DNA of 64,000 bases from Pedobacter fastidiosus (GCF_014306625.1 NZ_JACRYL010000010.1:108642-172641), one strand, 5' to 3'. Shown: positions 1-10,343, counted from the stretch's first letter. A program made the numbers and translations. The notes: generated from the sequence alone by a model not told the origin.

Positions 1-3000
1 TCTGCGCCCGATGTTGCACCCTCAATTTCTGCTTCGATACTGTTTTTGGCGGTAAGCATTAAAAACGGGATATGGCTGGTTTCGATATCATCTTTTATGA
101 TCTTGCAAAATTCAGTTCCATTCATTCCCGGCATCATAACATCACTAATAATTAAATCGGGAAGATCTTTTTTAGCTTGTTCCAACCCTGAACGGCCATC
201 AGAGGCTTCTGTTATTTGGTAAAACGGACTTAAAGTTTCCTTTAAAAAAGTTCTAAGCTCTTCATTATCATCTACGATAAGAATTCGCGTATCTAAATTT
301 TCGGTTACTTGTTCAATTATAATTTTCTGTGTTTGTGATTCTGAATTATATATAATACTTTCCAATCTCGTTCCGCCCTGCTCGGTAGTTTGACTAAACT
401 GTTCGCTAAGATTGTAATCTTCTTTACCATTTGGAATGCCGATAATAATTTCAGTTCCCTCATTTCTTTCACTCGATACCTTAATTAATCCTTTGTGTAG
501 TAAGGTTAAACTTTTTACAAAAGCCAAGCCTACACCTGATCCTAAATGTGTTTCGGTGATGCGATAATAACGTTCGAATAGATGTTCGATGGATTCTTTT
601 GAGATGCCAATTCCACTATCGATTACCCGAAAATAGATGTACGAATTTGCCTCGTAATCACTTTTAACCGTTAGTTGATTCTCAAATGTTGGCGAAAAAT
701 TATCTAGTGAAGTAAGCACTTGCAGTTTTAGCGTTCCGCCAGATTTTGTATATTTTAAAGAGTTGTTGATTAAATTGAGGATAATCTTTTCAATTACCTG
801 CCGATCGAACCAAATATTTTCTGGAAGATTATCTTTTTCTACAGTAAAACTGATGTTTTTTTCGGTCGCCATTTCTGAAAATTCTTCCGCTACTTCATCA
901 ATAAAAAGATTTAAATTTCCGTTGATTACATTCAATTTCAATGCTCCCGATGCTGTTTTTCTAAAATCCATCAGCTCATTAATTAACCGCAACAAACGGT
1001 TTGCATTTCGATGGATGGTATTGTAATAATTTTGGAAAGAATCATGCGTGTCTTCTTTCAAAAGGCGTTCAATGGGCCCTAATATTAAAGAGAGTGGAGT
1101 GCGGAATTCGTGGGAGATGTTGGTAAAAAATTGAAGCTGTGTTTGGTGGATTTCTTCCCGCTTTTCTTCTTCAATCTTTCTTAGCTCTAATCTGCGTTTA
1201 AAGCTGAGTGCGATGTAAGCGACATAAATAGCCAAAGCAATTGCCCCTAATCTAAACCACCAAGTAGCCCAAAAAGGGGGAGAGATAATAATTTTTAGCG
1301 ATGTTCCTTTGTTATTCCAAATGTTATCGTTGTTAGATGCTTTTACGTGAAAAGTATAAGTTCCGGGATCTAAGTTGGTGTAAAATGCCTGTTTCACATT
1401 TCCGATACTAATCCAATCTTTATCCTCGCCATCTAATTTATAAGCGTAGTTGTTATTCTCGTTCGAAACGTAATTTAATCCCGCGAAGCGGAAAGAGATT
1501 GTTGCCTGATCGTAATCGAGTTTAATTTCTTTGGTGTAACTAATGTCGTTTTCCAGTACAGAAGCGTCGGTATTAGGCGAAATTTTTTGGTTGAAAATTT
1601 GAAATTCGGTAATGTAAACGGGTGGAACAAAGCTGTTCGTTTCAATGTCATTTGGAAAAAAAGAGTTGAAACCATTAACGCCACCAAAAAACATCTCCCC
1701 ATTTTTCGTCTTCATGTAAGCATTCGCCTCAAATTCTAATCCCTGTAAGCCATCGCCAGTATTGTATTTTTTAAAGCTTTGATTTTGTGGGTTAAATTTT
1801 GTTAATCCTTTTGAAGTCGAAATCCAGAAATTACCTTTCTCGTCTTCAGTTATGCCTTTTATAAATTCGCTACCTAACCCAGCTTTTGTTGTATAGAGAT
1901 TAAACTTGTTTTTTGTTCGATCAAAACGATAAAGTCCAGCTTGGCCAATCCACAAATTACCTTTGCTATCTACAAAAATCACTCTTAAATCTGGCTGTTT
2001 GCCTTCACTAATAAAGTAGTGCGTAAAAATTTGAGTACTTAAGTTATAACAGTTTAGTCCACCATCATCTGTTCCAATCCAAAGGTTTTTGTGCTGATCT
2101 TCATTAATAGAAACGATGTTGTTCCCGATTATTTTAGTGCCGTTTTTACCTTCAATAATTCTTTTAAATTGTTTAGTTTGAGGGTTGAAAAGGTTCAGTC
2201 CGCCATAATATGTGCCAATCCAAATGTTTTTATTACTGTCTTCGAATGTTTTTTGAACATAATCTGAAGTGATAGAATTCGCGTTCGAATTATGATTGAA
2301 GCGGGTAAATGAACCATCGCTATTCATTAAATTTAAGCCACCTGCCCAGGTGCCAACCAAGATTGTTCCGTTTTGGGTTTGCGTAATATCCAGAACGGCA
2401 TCTGCGCCGATACTTTTCGAATCAAACGGATTATATCGATGATGCGTAAATGTTTTGGTTAATTTATTATAAGTGTCTAATCCACCGCCATCAGTCCCGA
2501 TGAGAATATTGCCTTGATAATCTTCGCAGAAAGATCTTACATCGTTATAACTCAAACTATTTTTATTAGGTTCTTGCCGAACCAATTTAAATTTCTCTGC
2601 CTGCGGACTATACAAATTTACGCCGCCACGATGTGTTCCAACCCACAAATTACCTTGTTTATCAACAAAAAGAGCAGATACTGTTCGTTGAGATAAGCTT
2701 GATGCATTGCCGGGTTCGTTTTGGTAGTGACTGAAATTTTCTGTAGCAGGATCAAAATAATCCAATCCGCCATTTATGCCACCCACCCATAATTTTCTTT
2801 GTTGATCAAAAGCAATTGCTCTAACCAAATCGCTCCCAATACTATTTTTGCCTTTTTCTTGATGCTGGTAAATTTTTATGGCGTTAGTTTTTGTTTCCAA
2901 ATGGATCATTCCACTCTCTTCAGTTGCTAACCAAAAACTATTGTCGTTAAATTTTTTAATCGCTCTAATGGTATAGTTTTCTAATCCATTAATGGTTTTT

Positions 3001-3608
3001 GCTTCGGCTGTTTTTAAGTTTAAAACTTGAATTCCGGCATCGCTAGCCATCCAAATATTTCCAGAAAAATCGCAAAAAACATCATTAATATAATCTTTTC
3101 GGTTTGATTTTGAATCCGATTTGTAAGTATAGCGACTAAAAGTATTTTTGTTTTTATCGATTAAATTAAGTCCACCACCGTAGGTTCCAATCCAGATTCC
3201 TTTTTTGGTTTCATTAATTGAAGTGATGGTATTGTCGCTGGTTTTTTCTTTAGCTTTATAGGATGTGAAGTTATTTTTTTCTGAGTTGAATTTATTTAGC
3301 CCATCAGAAGTGCCGATCCAAAGTGTGTGGCTTTTATCTTCAAAAATGCATCTAATAAAATTATCACTTAAGCTGTTGGCCGTTTTATCATGTTTAAAAA
3401 CAGTAATCTGATTACCATCATATTTATTCAAACCATCCCTTGTACCGAACCAAATGAACCCTCTATAATCTTGAAAAATACATTCAATTGTGCTATTTGA
3501 TAAACCGTTTTCTATACCAATGTGCTTAAACTTTAAGTTTTGAGCAAAGCAGTTTCCTATTGAGAAAATCAATATAATTATAAAACAGTTTCTGATTAGG
3601 GTAGTCAT
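1..3608 (-). CDS. Hybrid two-component system regulator (HTCS), 3' end cut off by window edge
   Basis: One-protein sensor-regulator that would detect oligosaccharides in the periplasm and switch on the divergent PUL. The start at 3608 gives a signal peptide ending at CFAQ, followed by many two-component-regulator propeller repeats of the form IWFGT.DGLN, with a Y_Y_Y-type domain before a membrane helix at about residue 795. The histidine kinase follows, with the phospho-acceptor in SHEFRTPLSL (His833) and an ATPase domain with NLINNSLKY and GIGISKE. A receiver domain has the phospho-acceptor in ISDVMMPG (Asp1156). About 1202 codons are visible; the sequence stops inside the receiver domain, so the expected C-terminal AraC-type DNA-binding domain lies outside. 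It faces away from SusC at 4436 across the repeat-rich gap, the usual HTCS arrangement. Family assignment is secure; the inducer (galacto-oligosaccharide) is inferred from the enzymes. Confidence 0.95.
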   Translation of the reverse strand, partial: MTTLIRNCFIIILIFSIGNCFAQNLKFKHIGIENGLSNSTIECIFQDYRGFIWFGTRDGLNKYDGNQITVFKHDKTANSLSDNFIRCIFEDKSHTLWIGTSDGLNKFNSEKNNFTSYKAKEKTSDNTITSINETKKGIWIGTYGGGLNLIDKNKNTFSRYTYKSDSKSNRKDYINDVFCDFSGNIWMASDAGIQVLNLKTAEAKTINGLENYTIRAIKKFNDNSFWLATEESGMIHLETKTNAIKIYQHQEKGKNSIGSDLVRAIAFDQQRKLWVGGINGGLDYFDPATENFSHYQNEPGNASSLSQRTVSALFVDKQGNLWVGTHRGGVNLYSPQAEKFKLVRQEPNKNSLSYNDVRSFCEDYQGNILIGTDGGGLDTYNKLTKTFTHHRYNPFDSKSIGADAVLDITQTQNGTILVGTWAGGLNLMNSDGSFTRFNHNSNANSITSDYVQKTFEDSNKNIWIGTYYGGLNLFNPQTKQFKRIIEGKNGTKIIGNNIVSINEDQHKNLWIGTDDGGLNCYNLSTQIFTHYFISEGKQPDLRVIFVDSKGNLWIGQAGLYRFDRTKNKFNLYTTKAGLGSEFIKGITEDEKGNFWISTSKGLTKFNPQNQSFKKYNTGDGLQGLEFEANAYMKTKNGEMFFGGVNGFNSFFPNDIETNSFVPPVYITEFQIFNQKISPNTDASVLENDISYTKEIKLDYDQATISFRFAGLNYVSNENNNYAYKLDGEDKDWISIGNVKQAFYTNLDPGTYTFHVKASNNDNIWNNKGTSLKIIISPPFWATWWFRLGAIALAIYVAYIALSFKRRLELRKIEEEKREEIHQTQLQFFTNISHEFRTPLSLILGPIERLLKEDTHDSFQNYYNTIHRNANRLLRLINELMDFRKTASGALKLNVINGNLNLFIDEVAEEFSEMATEKNISFTVEKDNLPENIWFDRQVIEKIILNLINNSLKYTKSGGTLKLQVLTSLDNFSPTFENQLTVKSDYEANSYIYFRVIDSGIGISKESIEHLFERYYRITETHLGSGVGLAFVKSLTLLHKGLIKVSSERNEGTEIIIGIPNGKEDYNLSEQFSQTTEQGGTRLESIIYNSESQTQKIIIEQVTENLDTRILIVDDNEELRTFLKETLSPFYQITEASDGRSGLEQAKKDLPDLIISDVMMPGMNGTEFCKIIKDDIETSHIPFLMLTAKNSIEAEIEGATSGA

Positions 3609-3712
3609 TTAGGGATTGGTCTGACGCGATAAATATAACAGAATTTTTTCTGTTCTCTGCGCTTCGTTATTCATGCCTTCGCAGTATGGACAAGTGGCGG
3701 TGCTAAGCGGTA

Positions 3713-4300
3713 GGCAATTAATTGAACTACTAAACACGAACGGTCGTCATTCCCAACTTGATTGGGAATCTTAAAGCTTTGGCTATTCTTTTCTCTCGCA
3801 ATATCCCAAAGGGACTCCTACGGAGCGATTCCCGCCTGCGCGAGAATGACGGGTGGCTGTGCGATCGGCTATTCCTTTCTCTCTCATTGCAAAATGCTAA
3901 GGCAATTAATTGAACTACAAAACACGAACGGTTGTCATTCCCAATTTAATTGGGAATTTTAATGCATTAGCTGTTCTTTTCTCTCGCATTGCAAAATGGC
4001 AAGACAATTGGTTAAAAGACAAAACACGAACGGTCGTCATTCCCAACTTGATTGGGAATCTTAATGCTTTGGCTATTCCTTTCTCTCGCATTGCAAAATG
4101 CTAAAGCGATTAATTGAACTACAAACACGAACGGTCGTCATTCCCAACTTGATTGGGAATCTTAAAGCTTTGGCTATTCTTTTCTCTCGCATTATCCCAA
4201 AGGGACTCCTACGGAGCGATTCCCGCCTGCGCGGGAATGACGGGTGGCTGTGAGATTGGCTATTTCTTTCTCTCTCATTATCCCAAAGGAACTCCTTCAG
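3713..4300. repeat. Four-copy degenerate tandem repeat array with hairpins
   Basis: Fills most of the 827-bp gap between the HTCS and SusC starts. Each copy opens with AACACGAACGGTCGTCATTC and contains a perfect or near-perfect hairpin (arms ATTCCCAA and TTGGGAAT, 5-nt loop) at 3749-3769, 3937-3957, 4039-4059 and 4140-4160, so spacings are 188, 102 and 101 bp. Copies 1 and 4 are the long form and carry an extra segment with GATTCCCGCCTGCGCG followed by GAATGACGGG, itself an inverted form of the same GTCATTCCC...GGGAATC theme. Copies 2 and 3 lack it. Short ORFs here are by-products of the repeat. Function unknown; it resembles REP-type dispersed palindromes. The remaining gap (4301-4435) should hold the SusC promoter, but no consensus was recognised. 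Confidence 0.85.
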
Positions 4301-4435
4301 AGCGATTCCCACCCATGCAGCATGACATCGTGGCTATAAAATATGTCGATTAGCACAAAAGAAATGAACGATAGAACAAAAGGAAATTACAGATATAAGC
4401 GTGATTTGTACAGTTAATTCTAACCAAAATATTCT

Positions 4436-7420
4436 ATGCACATTTTTACATCTTTTCTCAAGAGTAACAAGCGAATGCTAATGCTTTTACTTCTGATTTT
4501 TACCCATGGATATCTTTTTGCACAGCAGGCAACCGTCACCGGTGTTGTAAAAACAGCACCCGATAATTTAGGGATGCCCGGCGTAAGTATTCGCTTAAAG
4601 GGAACGGCAATTGCAACATCAACGGATGCGAACGGAAACTTTAGCATAAAAATCCCAGCCAATGCAGGTGTTTTAGAGTTTACATCGGTGGGGTATAAAA
4701 CTCAGGAAATTACGGTTTCAAAATCGACAACTCTAAATATTACCTTAACCGAAGATGCATCTACATTAAACGATGTGGTTGTTGTAGGTTACGGAACAAC
4801 TCGAAAACAAGATTTAACAGGTTCTGTTGCTGTTGTAGGCGTAAAGGATTTCCAAAAAGGAAGCATCAGCACGCCTGAGCAAATGTTATCAGGTAAAGTT
4901 TCTGGTGTTGCCATCACTTCAAATAGTGGCCAGCCGGGCAGCGGAAGTACTATTCGAATTCGTGGTGGTTCTTCGTTAAATGCAAGTAACGATCCACTTT
5001 TCGTTATTGACGGCGTTCCTTTGGAAAATGGTGGAGTTTCTGGCGCATCAAATCCTCTAAGTTTTATTAATCCTAATGATATTGAAACCTTTACCGTTTT
5101 AAAAGATGCATCGGCAGCAGCAATATACGGTGCTAGAGCTGCAAATGGTGTAATCATTATTACAACCAAAAAAGGGTTAAGCGACGCCTTAAAAGTAAGC
5201 TTCAATTCGGTAAACTCAATCTCTAAAAATACCAAACAGCTTGCAGTTTTAAGTGCAGATGAAATTCGTTCTATTGTAAATTCAAAAGGTACAGCAGCGC
5301 AAAAAGCTCAATTGGGTGGTTTCGATACCAACTGGCAAGATCTTATTTATCAAGATGGTTTTTCTACAGATAACAACATAAGCATTAGTGGCGGTGTTAA
5401 AAAACTGCCTTATCGTTTGTCGCTTGGTTACCAAAATCAAACAGGCGTATTGAGAACGGATCAGCTTCAAAAAACTTCTGCAGCCTTTGTACTTAATCCA
5501 CGGTTTTTTGATGATCATTTGAAATTGGATATCAACCTAAAAGGAAGTATGCAGAAAACGCGATTTGCAAATACATCCGCTATCGGTGGTGCAGTAAGCT
5601 TCGACCCAACGCAGGCCACTTATACCAACCGACCAAATTATAACGGTTATTGGGAATGGCTAGATCCAACTACACCAACTGGTTTGGTTAACTTGGTTGG
5701 TCGTAATCCGGTGGGTTTATTGGAGCAAAGAGAAGATCGTGCGAAACCTTTACGCAGTATTGGTAACATTCAATTAGATTATAAATTTCATTTTTTGCCT
5801 GAGTTACACGCCAACTTAAACGCTGGTTACGATGTGGCAACAGGAAAAGGAACTGTATATGTTGATCCAAATGCAGCGGAAACCATTTTAAACAATGGGG
5901 TTAGCAATCAATACAAACAGAATAGAAGAAATACTGTTCTCGATTTTTACTTAAACTATGTTAAGGAATTTAAATCGATTAAAAGTAGGGTAGATGCAAC
6001 AGCGGGTTATTCTTATAATGATTATTTAACCACTCAATATTACTATCCAAGCTTTGATGCGAATGGAAATAAGGTTGCCAATTCTGACCCAGCCTTCGCT
6101 TTCAATAAACCTCAATACAGATTAATTTCTTACTTCGGAAGATTAAATTACAACTACGATGAAAGATTCTTACTAACAGGTACCATTCGTCGAGATGGTT
6201 CATCCCGTTTCGGACCAGCTTATAAATATGGTGTTTTTCCATCCGTAGCATTAGCGTGGACAGTTAAAAATGAATCTTTTTTAAAGGATGGCAAAACTGT
6301 ATCAGCGCTTAAATTACGTGTGAGTTACGGGATTACTGGTCAACAAGATGGAATTGACAATTATGGATATATGTCTACTTATGGTTTGAGTTCATTAAAT
6401 GCTTCTTACCAATTTGGAAATACTTTCTATCAAATGTATCGCCCAAGTGCTTATATCGCAAACATAAAATGGGAAGAAACAGCAACAACCAATCTTGGTT
6501 TAGATTTCGGTTTTCTGGATAATCGCATCACTGGAAGTTTAGATCTTTATAAAAAGAAAACTACCGATTTATTAAATAGAATTCCTCAGCCTGCCGGAAC
6601 AAATTTCGCCGCAACAGCAATTGTAAACGTTGGCGATATGGAAAATAAAGGTGTAGAGCTGACATTAGGTTTTAATCCGGTTAGAGAGCAAGATTTTAAC
6701 TGGGATTTCAGTTTCAACGCTACTTATAACAAAAATACCATTACCAATTTAACGGTTGTTCCGAACGATCCGAATTATTCGGGTTTCCCGAGTGGAACAA
6801 TTGCTGGCGGTATTGGCGGACAAAATGCTTTTATAAATGCGGTAGGCGGACCAAAAAATACCTTCAATTTATTTGAGCAAACCTACGATACAAACGGCAA
6901 TCCAATTGAGGGTGTTTATGTTGATCAAAATAGTGATGTCGTAATTAATGAGAACGATTTCAAAAAGGGAAAACAGGCAGATCCAAAGGTGTTTTTAGGT
7001 TTTAGCAACAACTTAAGTTATAAAAAATGGAACCTATCTTTCACCCTTAGAGCGAACTTGGGCAATTACGTTTACAACAATAACTTTAGCCAAAGCGGAA
7101 ATTTAACTCAGATTTTAGGTACTGCGGTAATTTTGAATGGATCGCCAAATTACCTAACCACCAATTTTAAAACGCAACAACTCCTTAGTGATTATTATGT
7201 GCAAAATGCTTCTTTCTTGAGAATGGATAACATCAATCTAGGTTATTCTTTCGGGAAAATTTTAAAGAAAAAGGCAAATTTACAGCTTACAGCCAGCGTA
7301 CAAAATGTATTTGTAATTACAAAATATCAAGGATTAGATCCAGAAGTTGCCTCAGGAGTAGACAACAATATCTATCCACGACCACGCATATTTTCTCTAG
7401 GATTAAACGCTAATTTCTAA
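4436..7420 (+). CDS. SusC-like TonB-dependent outer-membrane glycan transporter
   Basis: Outer-membrane beta-barrel that imports oligosaccharides with energy from TonB, working with the SusD lipoprotein encoded next. The 994-residue product has a signal peptide ending near FAQQ, a carboxypeptidase-regulatory-like domain (about residues 33-110, TGVVKTAPDNLGMPGVSIRL), a plug domain (about 120-240, with SGKVSGVAITSNSGQPG, IRIRGGSS and the SusC signature DPLFVIDGVPL), and a long barrel ending in SLGLNANF. A second Met at residue 14 could be the true start and gives a more typical signal peptide. It lies 4 bp before susD and is the first gene of the galactan-type PUL, presumably under control of the divergent HTCS. 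Length is normal for SusC/RagA proteins. Confidence 0.97.
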   Translation: MHIFTSFLKSNKRMLMLLLLIFTHGYLFAQQATVTGVVKTAPDNLGMPGVSIRLKGTAIATSTDANGNFSIKIPANAGVLEFTSVGYKTQEITVSKSTTLNITLTEDASTLNDVVVVGYGTTRKQDLTGSVAVVGVKDFQKGSISTPEQMLSGKVSGVAITSNSGQPGSGSTIRIRGGSSLNASNDPLFVIDGVPLENGGVSGASNPLSFINPNDIETFTVLKDASAAAIYGARAANGVIIITTKKGLSDALKVSFNSVNSISKNTKQLAVLSADEIRSIVNSKGTAAQKAQLGGFDTNWQDLIYQDGFSTDNNISISGGVKKLPYRLSLGYQNQTGVLRTDQLQKTSAAFVLNPRFFDDHLKLDINLKGSMQKTRFANTSAIGGAVSFDPTQATYTNRPNYNGYWEWLDPTTPTGLVNLVGRNPVGLLEQREDRAKPLRSIGNIQLDYKFHFLPELHANLNAGYDVATGKGTVYVDPNAAETILNNGVSNQYKQNRRNTVLDFYLNYVKEFKSIKSRVDATAGYSYNDYLTTQYYYPSFDANGNKVANSDPAFAFNKPQYRLISYFGRLNYNYDERFLLTGTIRRDGSSRFGPAYKYGVFPSVALAWTVKNESFLKDGKTVSALKLRVSYGITGQQDGIDNYGYMSTYGLSSLNASYQFGNTFYQMYRPSAYIANIKWEETATTNLGLDFGFLDNRITGSLDLYKKKTTDLLNRIPQPAGTNFAATAIVNVGDMENKGVELTLGFNPVREQDFNWDFSFNATYNKNTITNLTVVPNDPNYSGFPSGTIAGGIGGQNAFINAVGGPKNTFNLFEQTYDTNGNPIEGVYVDQNSDVVINENDFKKGKQADPKVFLGFSNNLSYKKWNLSFTLRANLGNYVYNNNFSQSGNLTQILGTAVILNGSPNYLTTNFKTQQLLSDYYVQNASFLRMDNINLGYSFGKILKKKANLQLTASVQNVFVITKYQGLDPEVASGVDNNIYPRPRIFSLGLNANF

Positions 7421-7424
7421 AATT

Positions 7425-9056
7425 ATGAACTGCTTTAACAAAAAATATATGAAACCACGTGTTTTACAACTATTAATCCTCGCCTGCACTACTGCGATTT
7501 TTACGGTGTCTTGCAATAAGTTGGATTTAAGTCCGACAAATGATTTAACTGCTGATAAAGTTTATACTTCGGCTGCCGGTTATAAACAGGCTTTGGCTAA
7601 AGTTTATGGTGCTTTTGCCCTTACCGGAAATGCATCTGTTGGTCAGCCGGATATCCCTGCAGAAATTATTAAGGATGAGGGGAATTCAGATTTTCTTCGT
7701 TTGTATTGGAATCTTCAAGAAATAACGACTGATGAAGCGGTATGGTCTTGGCAAAATGATGCCGGTATCCAAGGCTTACATGAGTTGAGCTGGGGTTCAA
7801 TCAACTCTATCATCAATGGATTATATTATCGTTCATTTTTCCAGATTACGCTTTGTAATGATTTTATTAATCAATCATCTGATGATAATTTGAGCAAAAG
7901 AGGGATTTCTGGAGCGGATGCAGATGAGGTTCGCAAGTTTAGGGCTGAGGCTCGTTTCATCAGAGCTTATCAATATGCTGTGCTGATGGATATTTATGGA
8001 AATCCGCCGATGGTTACCGAAACTACAGAAATTGGAGGTAAGGATTTACCTAAGCAAATTGCCCGTAAAGATTTATTCGTTTATATAGAATCAGAGCTTA
8101 AAGCCATTGAAAATGATTTGGCTGCTCCAAAAGCCAATGAATATGGTCGTGCTGATAGAGCTGCAGATTGGGCTTTACTATCCAGAATTTATTTAAATGC
8201 AGAAGTTTATACCGGTACTGCCCGCTTTACGGATGCGATTACCTATTGCAATAAAATTACTGGAGCAGGCTTTAGCTTACATGGAAATTACCGCGAACTT
8301 ACCATTGCCGATAACAATTTAAATAAAGACGAATTTATTTTAACCATCAATTACGATGGTACAAGTACACAAAATTACGGTGGCACAACTTATTTAATGC
8401 ACGGGCCAGCGCATGTTCCGGCTGATGTTTCTGGATCTAGTGGAGATTGGGGAGGATTAAGGATTACCCAACAATTTGTTAATTTATTTGCTGATAAAAC
8501 TGGCGCAACAGATACTCGGGCGCAATTTTATATGTCTGGACAAAATATGGATGTGAATGATTTATACACATCAAACGATGGCTACTCAAGCACAAAATTT
8601 AGAAACAAAACCAGATCTGGTGGGCCAGCTCCGCATCAAGATGTAGCAAAAGATTTTTCGGATATTGATTTCCCTCTTTTCCGCTTGGGCGAAACCTATT
8701 TAATTTATGCAGAATCTGTTTTGCGTGGAGGTACTGGCGGAAGTTTAGCAACCGCTTTAGATTATGTAAACAAATTGCGTACACGTGCTTACAACGGAAG
8801 TTTAACAGGAAACATTACTTCCAGCGCCTTAACAACCGATTTTATTTTAGATGAACGTGGTCGTGAATTATGGTATGAAGCTACTCGAAGAACTGATTTA
8901 ATCCGTTTCGGGAAATTTACTACAGGTGCATATTTATGGGCATGGAAAGGTGGCGTTAAAGGCGGCACTTCCGTTAACAGCAAGTATAATCTGTTCCCTT
9001 TGCCTCCTACAGATCTTTCTGCAAATCCAAATCTTCGTCAAAATACAGGTTACTAA
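7425..9056 (+). CDS. SusD/RagB-like surface glycan-binding lipoprotein
   Basis: Surface lipoprotein that binds glycan and caps the SusC barrel. The first Met gives 543 residues; the Met at residue 9 (7449, MKPRVLQL) is a better start because it gives a standard lipoprotein signal peptide whose lipobox is FTVSC before NKLDLSPTND. The N-terminal SusD-like helical region (about 30-230) and the C-terminal RagB/SusD domain (about 300-543) are recognisable from DFSDIDFPLFRLGETYLIYAE, the YVNKLRTRAYNG helix, LDERGRELWYEATRRTDLIRF and the ending LFPLPPTDLSANPNLRQNTGY. It starts 4 bp after SusC, so the two are surely co-translated. The substrate cannot be read from the sequence; the neighbouring GH53 and GH2 suggest beta-1,4-galactan. 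Confidence 0.97.
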   Translation: MNCFNKKYMKPRVLQLLILACTTAIFTVSCNKLDLSPTNDLTADKVYTSAAGYKQALAKVYGAFALTGNASVGQPDIPAEIIKDEGNSDFLRLYWNLQEITTDEAVWSWQNDAGIQGLHELSWGSINSIINGLYYRSFFQITLCNDFINQSSDDNLSKRGISGADADEVRKFRAEARFIRAYQYAVLMDIYGNPPMVTETTEIGGKDLPKQIARKDLFVYIESELKAIENDLAAPKANEYGRADRAADWALLSRIYLNAEVYTGTARFTDAITYCNKITGAGFSLHGNYRELTIADNNLNKDEFILTINYDGTSTQNYGGTTYLMHGPAHVPADVSGSSGDWGGLRITQQFVNLFADKTGATDTRAQFYMSGQNMDVNDLYTSNDGYSSTKFRNKTRSGGPAPHQDVAKDFSDIDFPLFRLGETYLIYAESVLRGGTGGSLATALDYVNKLRTRAYNGSLTGNITSSALTTDFILDERGRELWYEATRRTDLIRFGKFTTGAYLWAWKGGVKGGTSVNSKYNLFPLPPTDLSANPNLRQNTGY

Positions 9057-9072
9057 TCTAGCATTATCAATT

Positions 9073-10188
9073 ATGAAAAAATTATCTATTCAGATCATAT
9101 TTACCTTGCTCATTGCCAGTCTGTTTTTCGGCTGTAAAAAAGATGCAAGTACAAACATTGTAACCTCGCCAAGTGTAGGTTCACTGTCTTTTAAAAGCTC
9201 GGCTTCAAATGTTGTTCTATCAGCAACTACTGATGCAACCAATGTGGTTACCTTCAGTTTTAAAGCTGCTAATTTTGGGGTTAGTATTATTCCAACATAT
9301 TCTTTAGAATTCGATTTGCCATCTGATACCTCGGGAATAAACGCATGGGGAAATGCGATTGCAGTTAAATTACCTTCTGGTATATTGGAGAAAGCATATT
9401 TAGGTGCCGATTTTAACTCTTTGTTGGCAAATCAATTGATGTTGCCTACAGGTTCGGTAAGTACATTAGCGGTTAGACTTAAAGCCGAAGTAAACCAAAA
9501 TACCGGAACAGCCTCCGTTATCAAACCCATTTATTCGAGTATAAGCATAACGGTTAATCCTTACAAAGCAACAATCGAATATCCGGCTTTACTGTTAAAA
9601 GGAGGAAATTCTTGGAAAACACCAACCGTTAGAACGAATGGATTTATCTTAACTTCTGCTAAATTTAATTCAAAATACGAAGGTTATTTAAACCTACCAA
9701 ATGCAGATGGATATGGCGGTGATGCTTTCCAATTGGTTTCTTCAAAAGATGCAACTAAAGTTTACGGTTGGGGTGGCACATCAACAACAATGAGTTTAAC
9801 TGGCGGTAATCTGTACCTTTCGCCAGCACCTGCTTATATGAAAGTAAATGCTGATGTAGATGCCTTAACCATAAATTATACTGCTGTTAAATTTTTTATC
9901 TCGGGTGATGATAATGGTTGGAGCACATCGTCTACACCAATGATTTACAACGCTACCACAGGGAAATTGGTTGCTGCGAATGTATCCTTAACAGCTGGTA
10001 AAACATTTGTTTTTACCTGTAACGGTGGTTATGATATTAGTTATAAAGTAGATGCAACGGGTGCGTTGGTTTATGCTGGAGCACCAACATGGGGAGGAAT
10101 TAATATACCAGTTGCAAAAACTGGCGTATTTACGGTTACTTTAGATTTAAGTGCTGGCGACGGTAATTACACCTATTCAGTTAAATAA
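9073..10188 (+). CDS. SusE-like surface glycan-binding lipoprotein
   Basis: The longest ORF begins at 8926 inside susD, but the start at 9073 (MKKLSIQIIFTLLIASLFFGCKK) is chosen because it follows the susD stop by 16 bp and gives a lipoprotein signal with lipobox FFGC; the product is then 371 residues. The N-terminal part (about 25-135) matches the SusE outer-membrane domain pattern (SLSFKSSASNVVLSATTDAT... VTFSFKAANFG). The C-terminal part has two beta-sandwich segments typical of SusE/SusF starch-binding-like proteins (NSWKTPTVRTNGFILTSAKF, KFFISGDDNGWS). Position directly after SusCD is that of a surface glycan-binding protein, which would hold galactan chains for the GH53 enzyme. No catalytic residues are expected. 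Confidence 0.9.
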   Translation: MKKLSIQIIFTLLIASLFFGCKKDASTNIVTSPSVGSLSFKSSASNVVLSATTDATNVVTFSFKAANFGVSIIPTYSLEFDLPSDTSGINAWGNAIAVKLPSGILEKAYLGADFNSLLANQLMLPTGSVSTLAVRLKAEVNQNTGTASVIKPIYSSISITVNPYKATIEYPALLLKGGNSWKTPTVRTNGFILTSAKFNSKYEGYLNLPNADGYGGDAFQLVSSKDATKVYGWGGTSTTMSLTGGNLYLSPAPAYMKVNADVDALTINYTAVKFFISGDDNGWSTSSTPMIYNATTGKLVAANVSLTAGKTFVFTCNGGYDISYKVDATGALVYAGAPTWGGINIPVAKTGVFTVTLDLSAGDGNYTYSVK

Positions 10189-10258
10189 TATTGACCAATG
10201 CGCTATTTCCGGATAGGCGAGAACCTTAAATAGAAACATAGAGTGCATTAAGATTCCC

Positions 10259-10276
10259 ATCCGATAGCTATCGGAT
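10259..10276. repeat. 18-bp perfect palindrome in SusE-GH53 gap
   Basis: ATCCGATAGCTATCGGAT reads the same on both strands. It sits in the 155-bp gap between the SusE-like gene and GH53, flanked by GATTCCC on the left and ATGGAAA on the right, so it lies in the loop of a longer imperfect stem of the same GTCATTCCC...GGGAATC family seen at 3713-4300. An identical copy is at 11572-11589. The rest of the gap shows no gene. Confidence 0.8.
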
Positions 10277-10343
10277 CGGCATGGAAATAAGAATAATTGA
10301 GATTCAAATATTAAATTCAGAGATTGCTTAAAAGAATACAGAA

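Noticed and set aside
3713..4300. Possible CRISPR array
   Set aside because: Unit spacings are unequal (188, 102, 101 bp), the whole unit including the between-hairpin sequence is repeated, and no cas genes are present.
3762..4353. Several overlapping 60-80 residue ORFs on both strands between the HTCS and SusC
   Set aside because: They consist entirely of the tandem repeat units and share the same repeated peptide; no ribosome-binding context or conservation signal supports coding.
4789..5235. 148-residue minus-strand ORF inside SusC
   Set aside because: Antisense shadow of the conserved SusC plug domain.
8926..9072. Upstream extension of the SusE-like protein
   Set aside because: It lies inside the susD coding sequence, and the Met at 9073 gives a proper lipoprotein signal after the susD stop.
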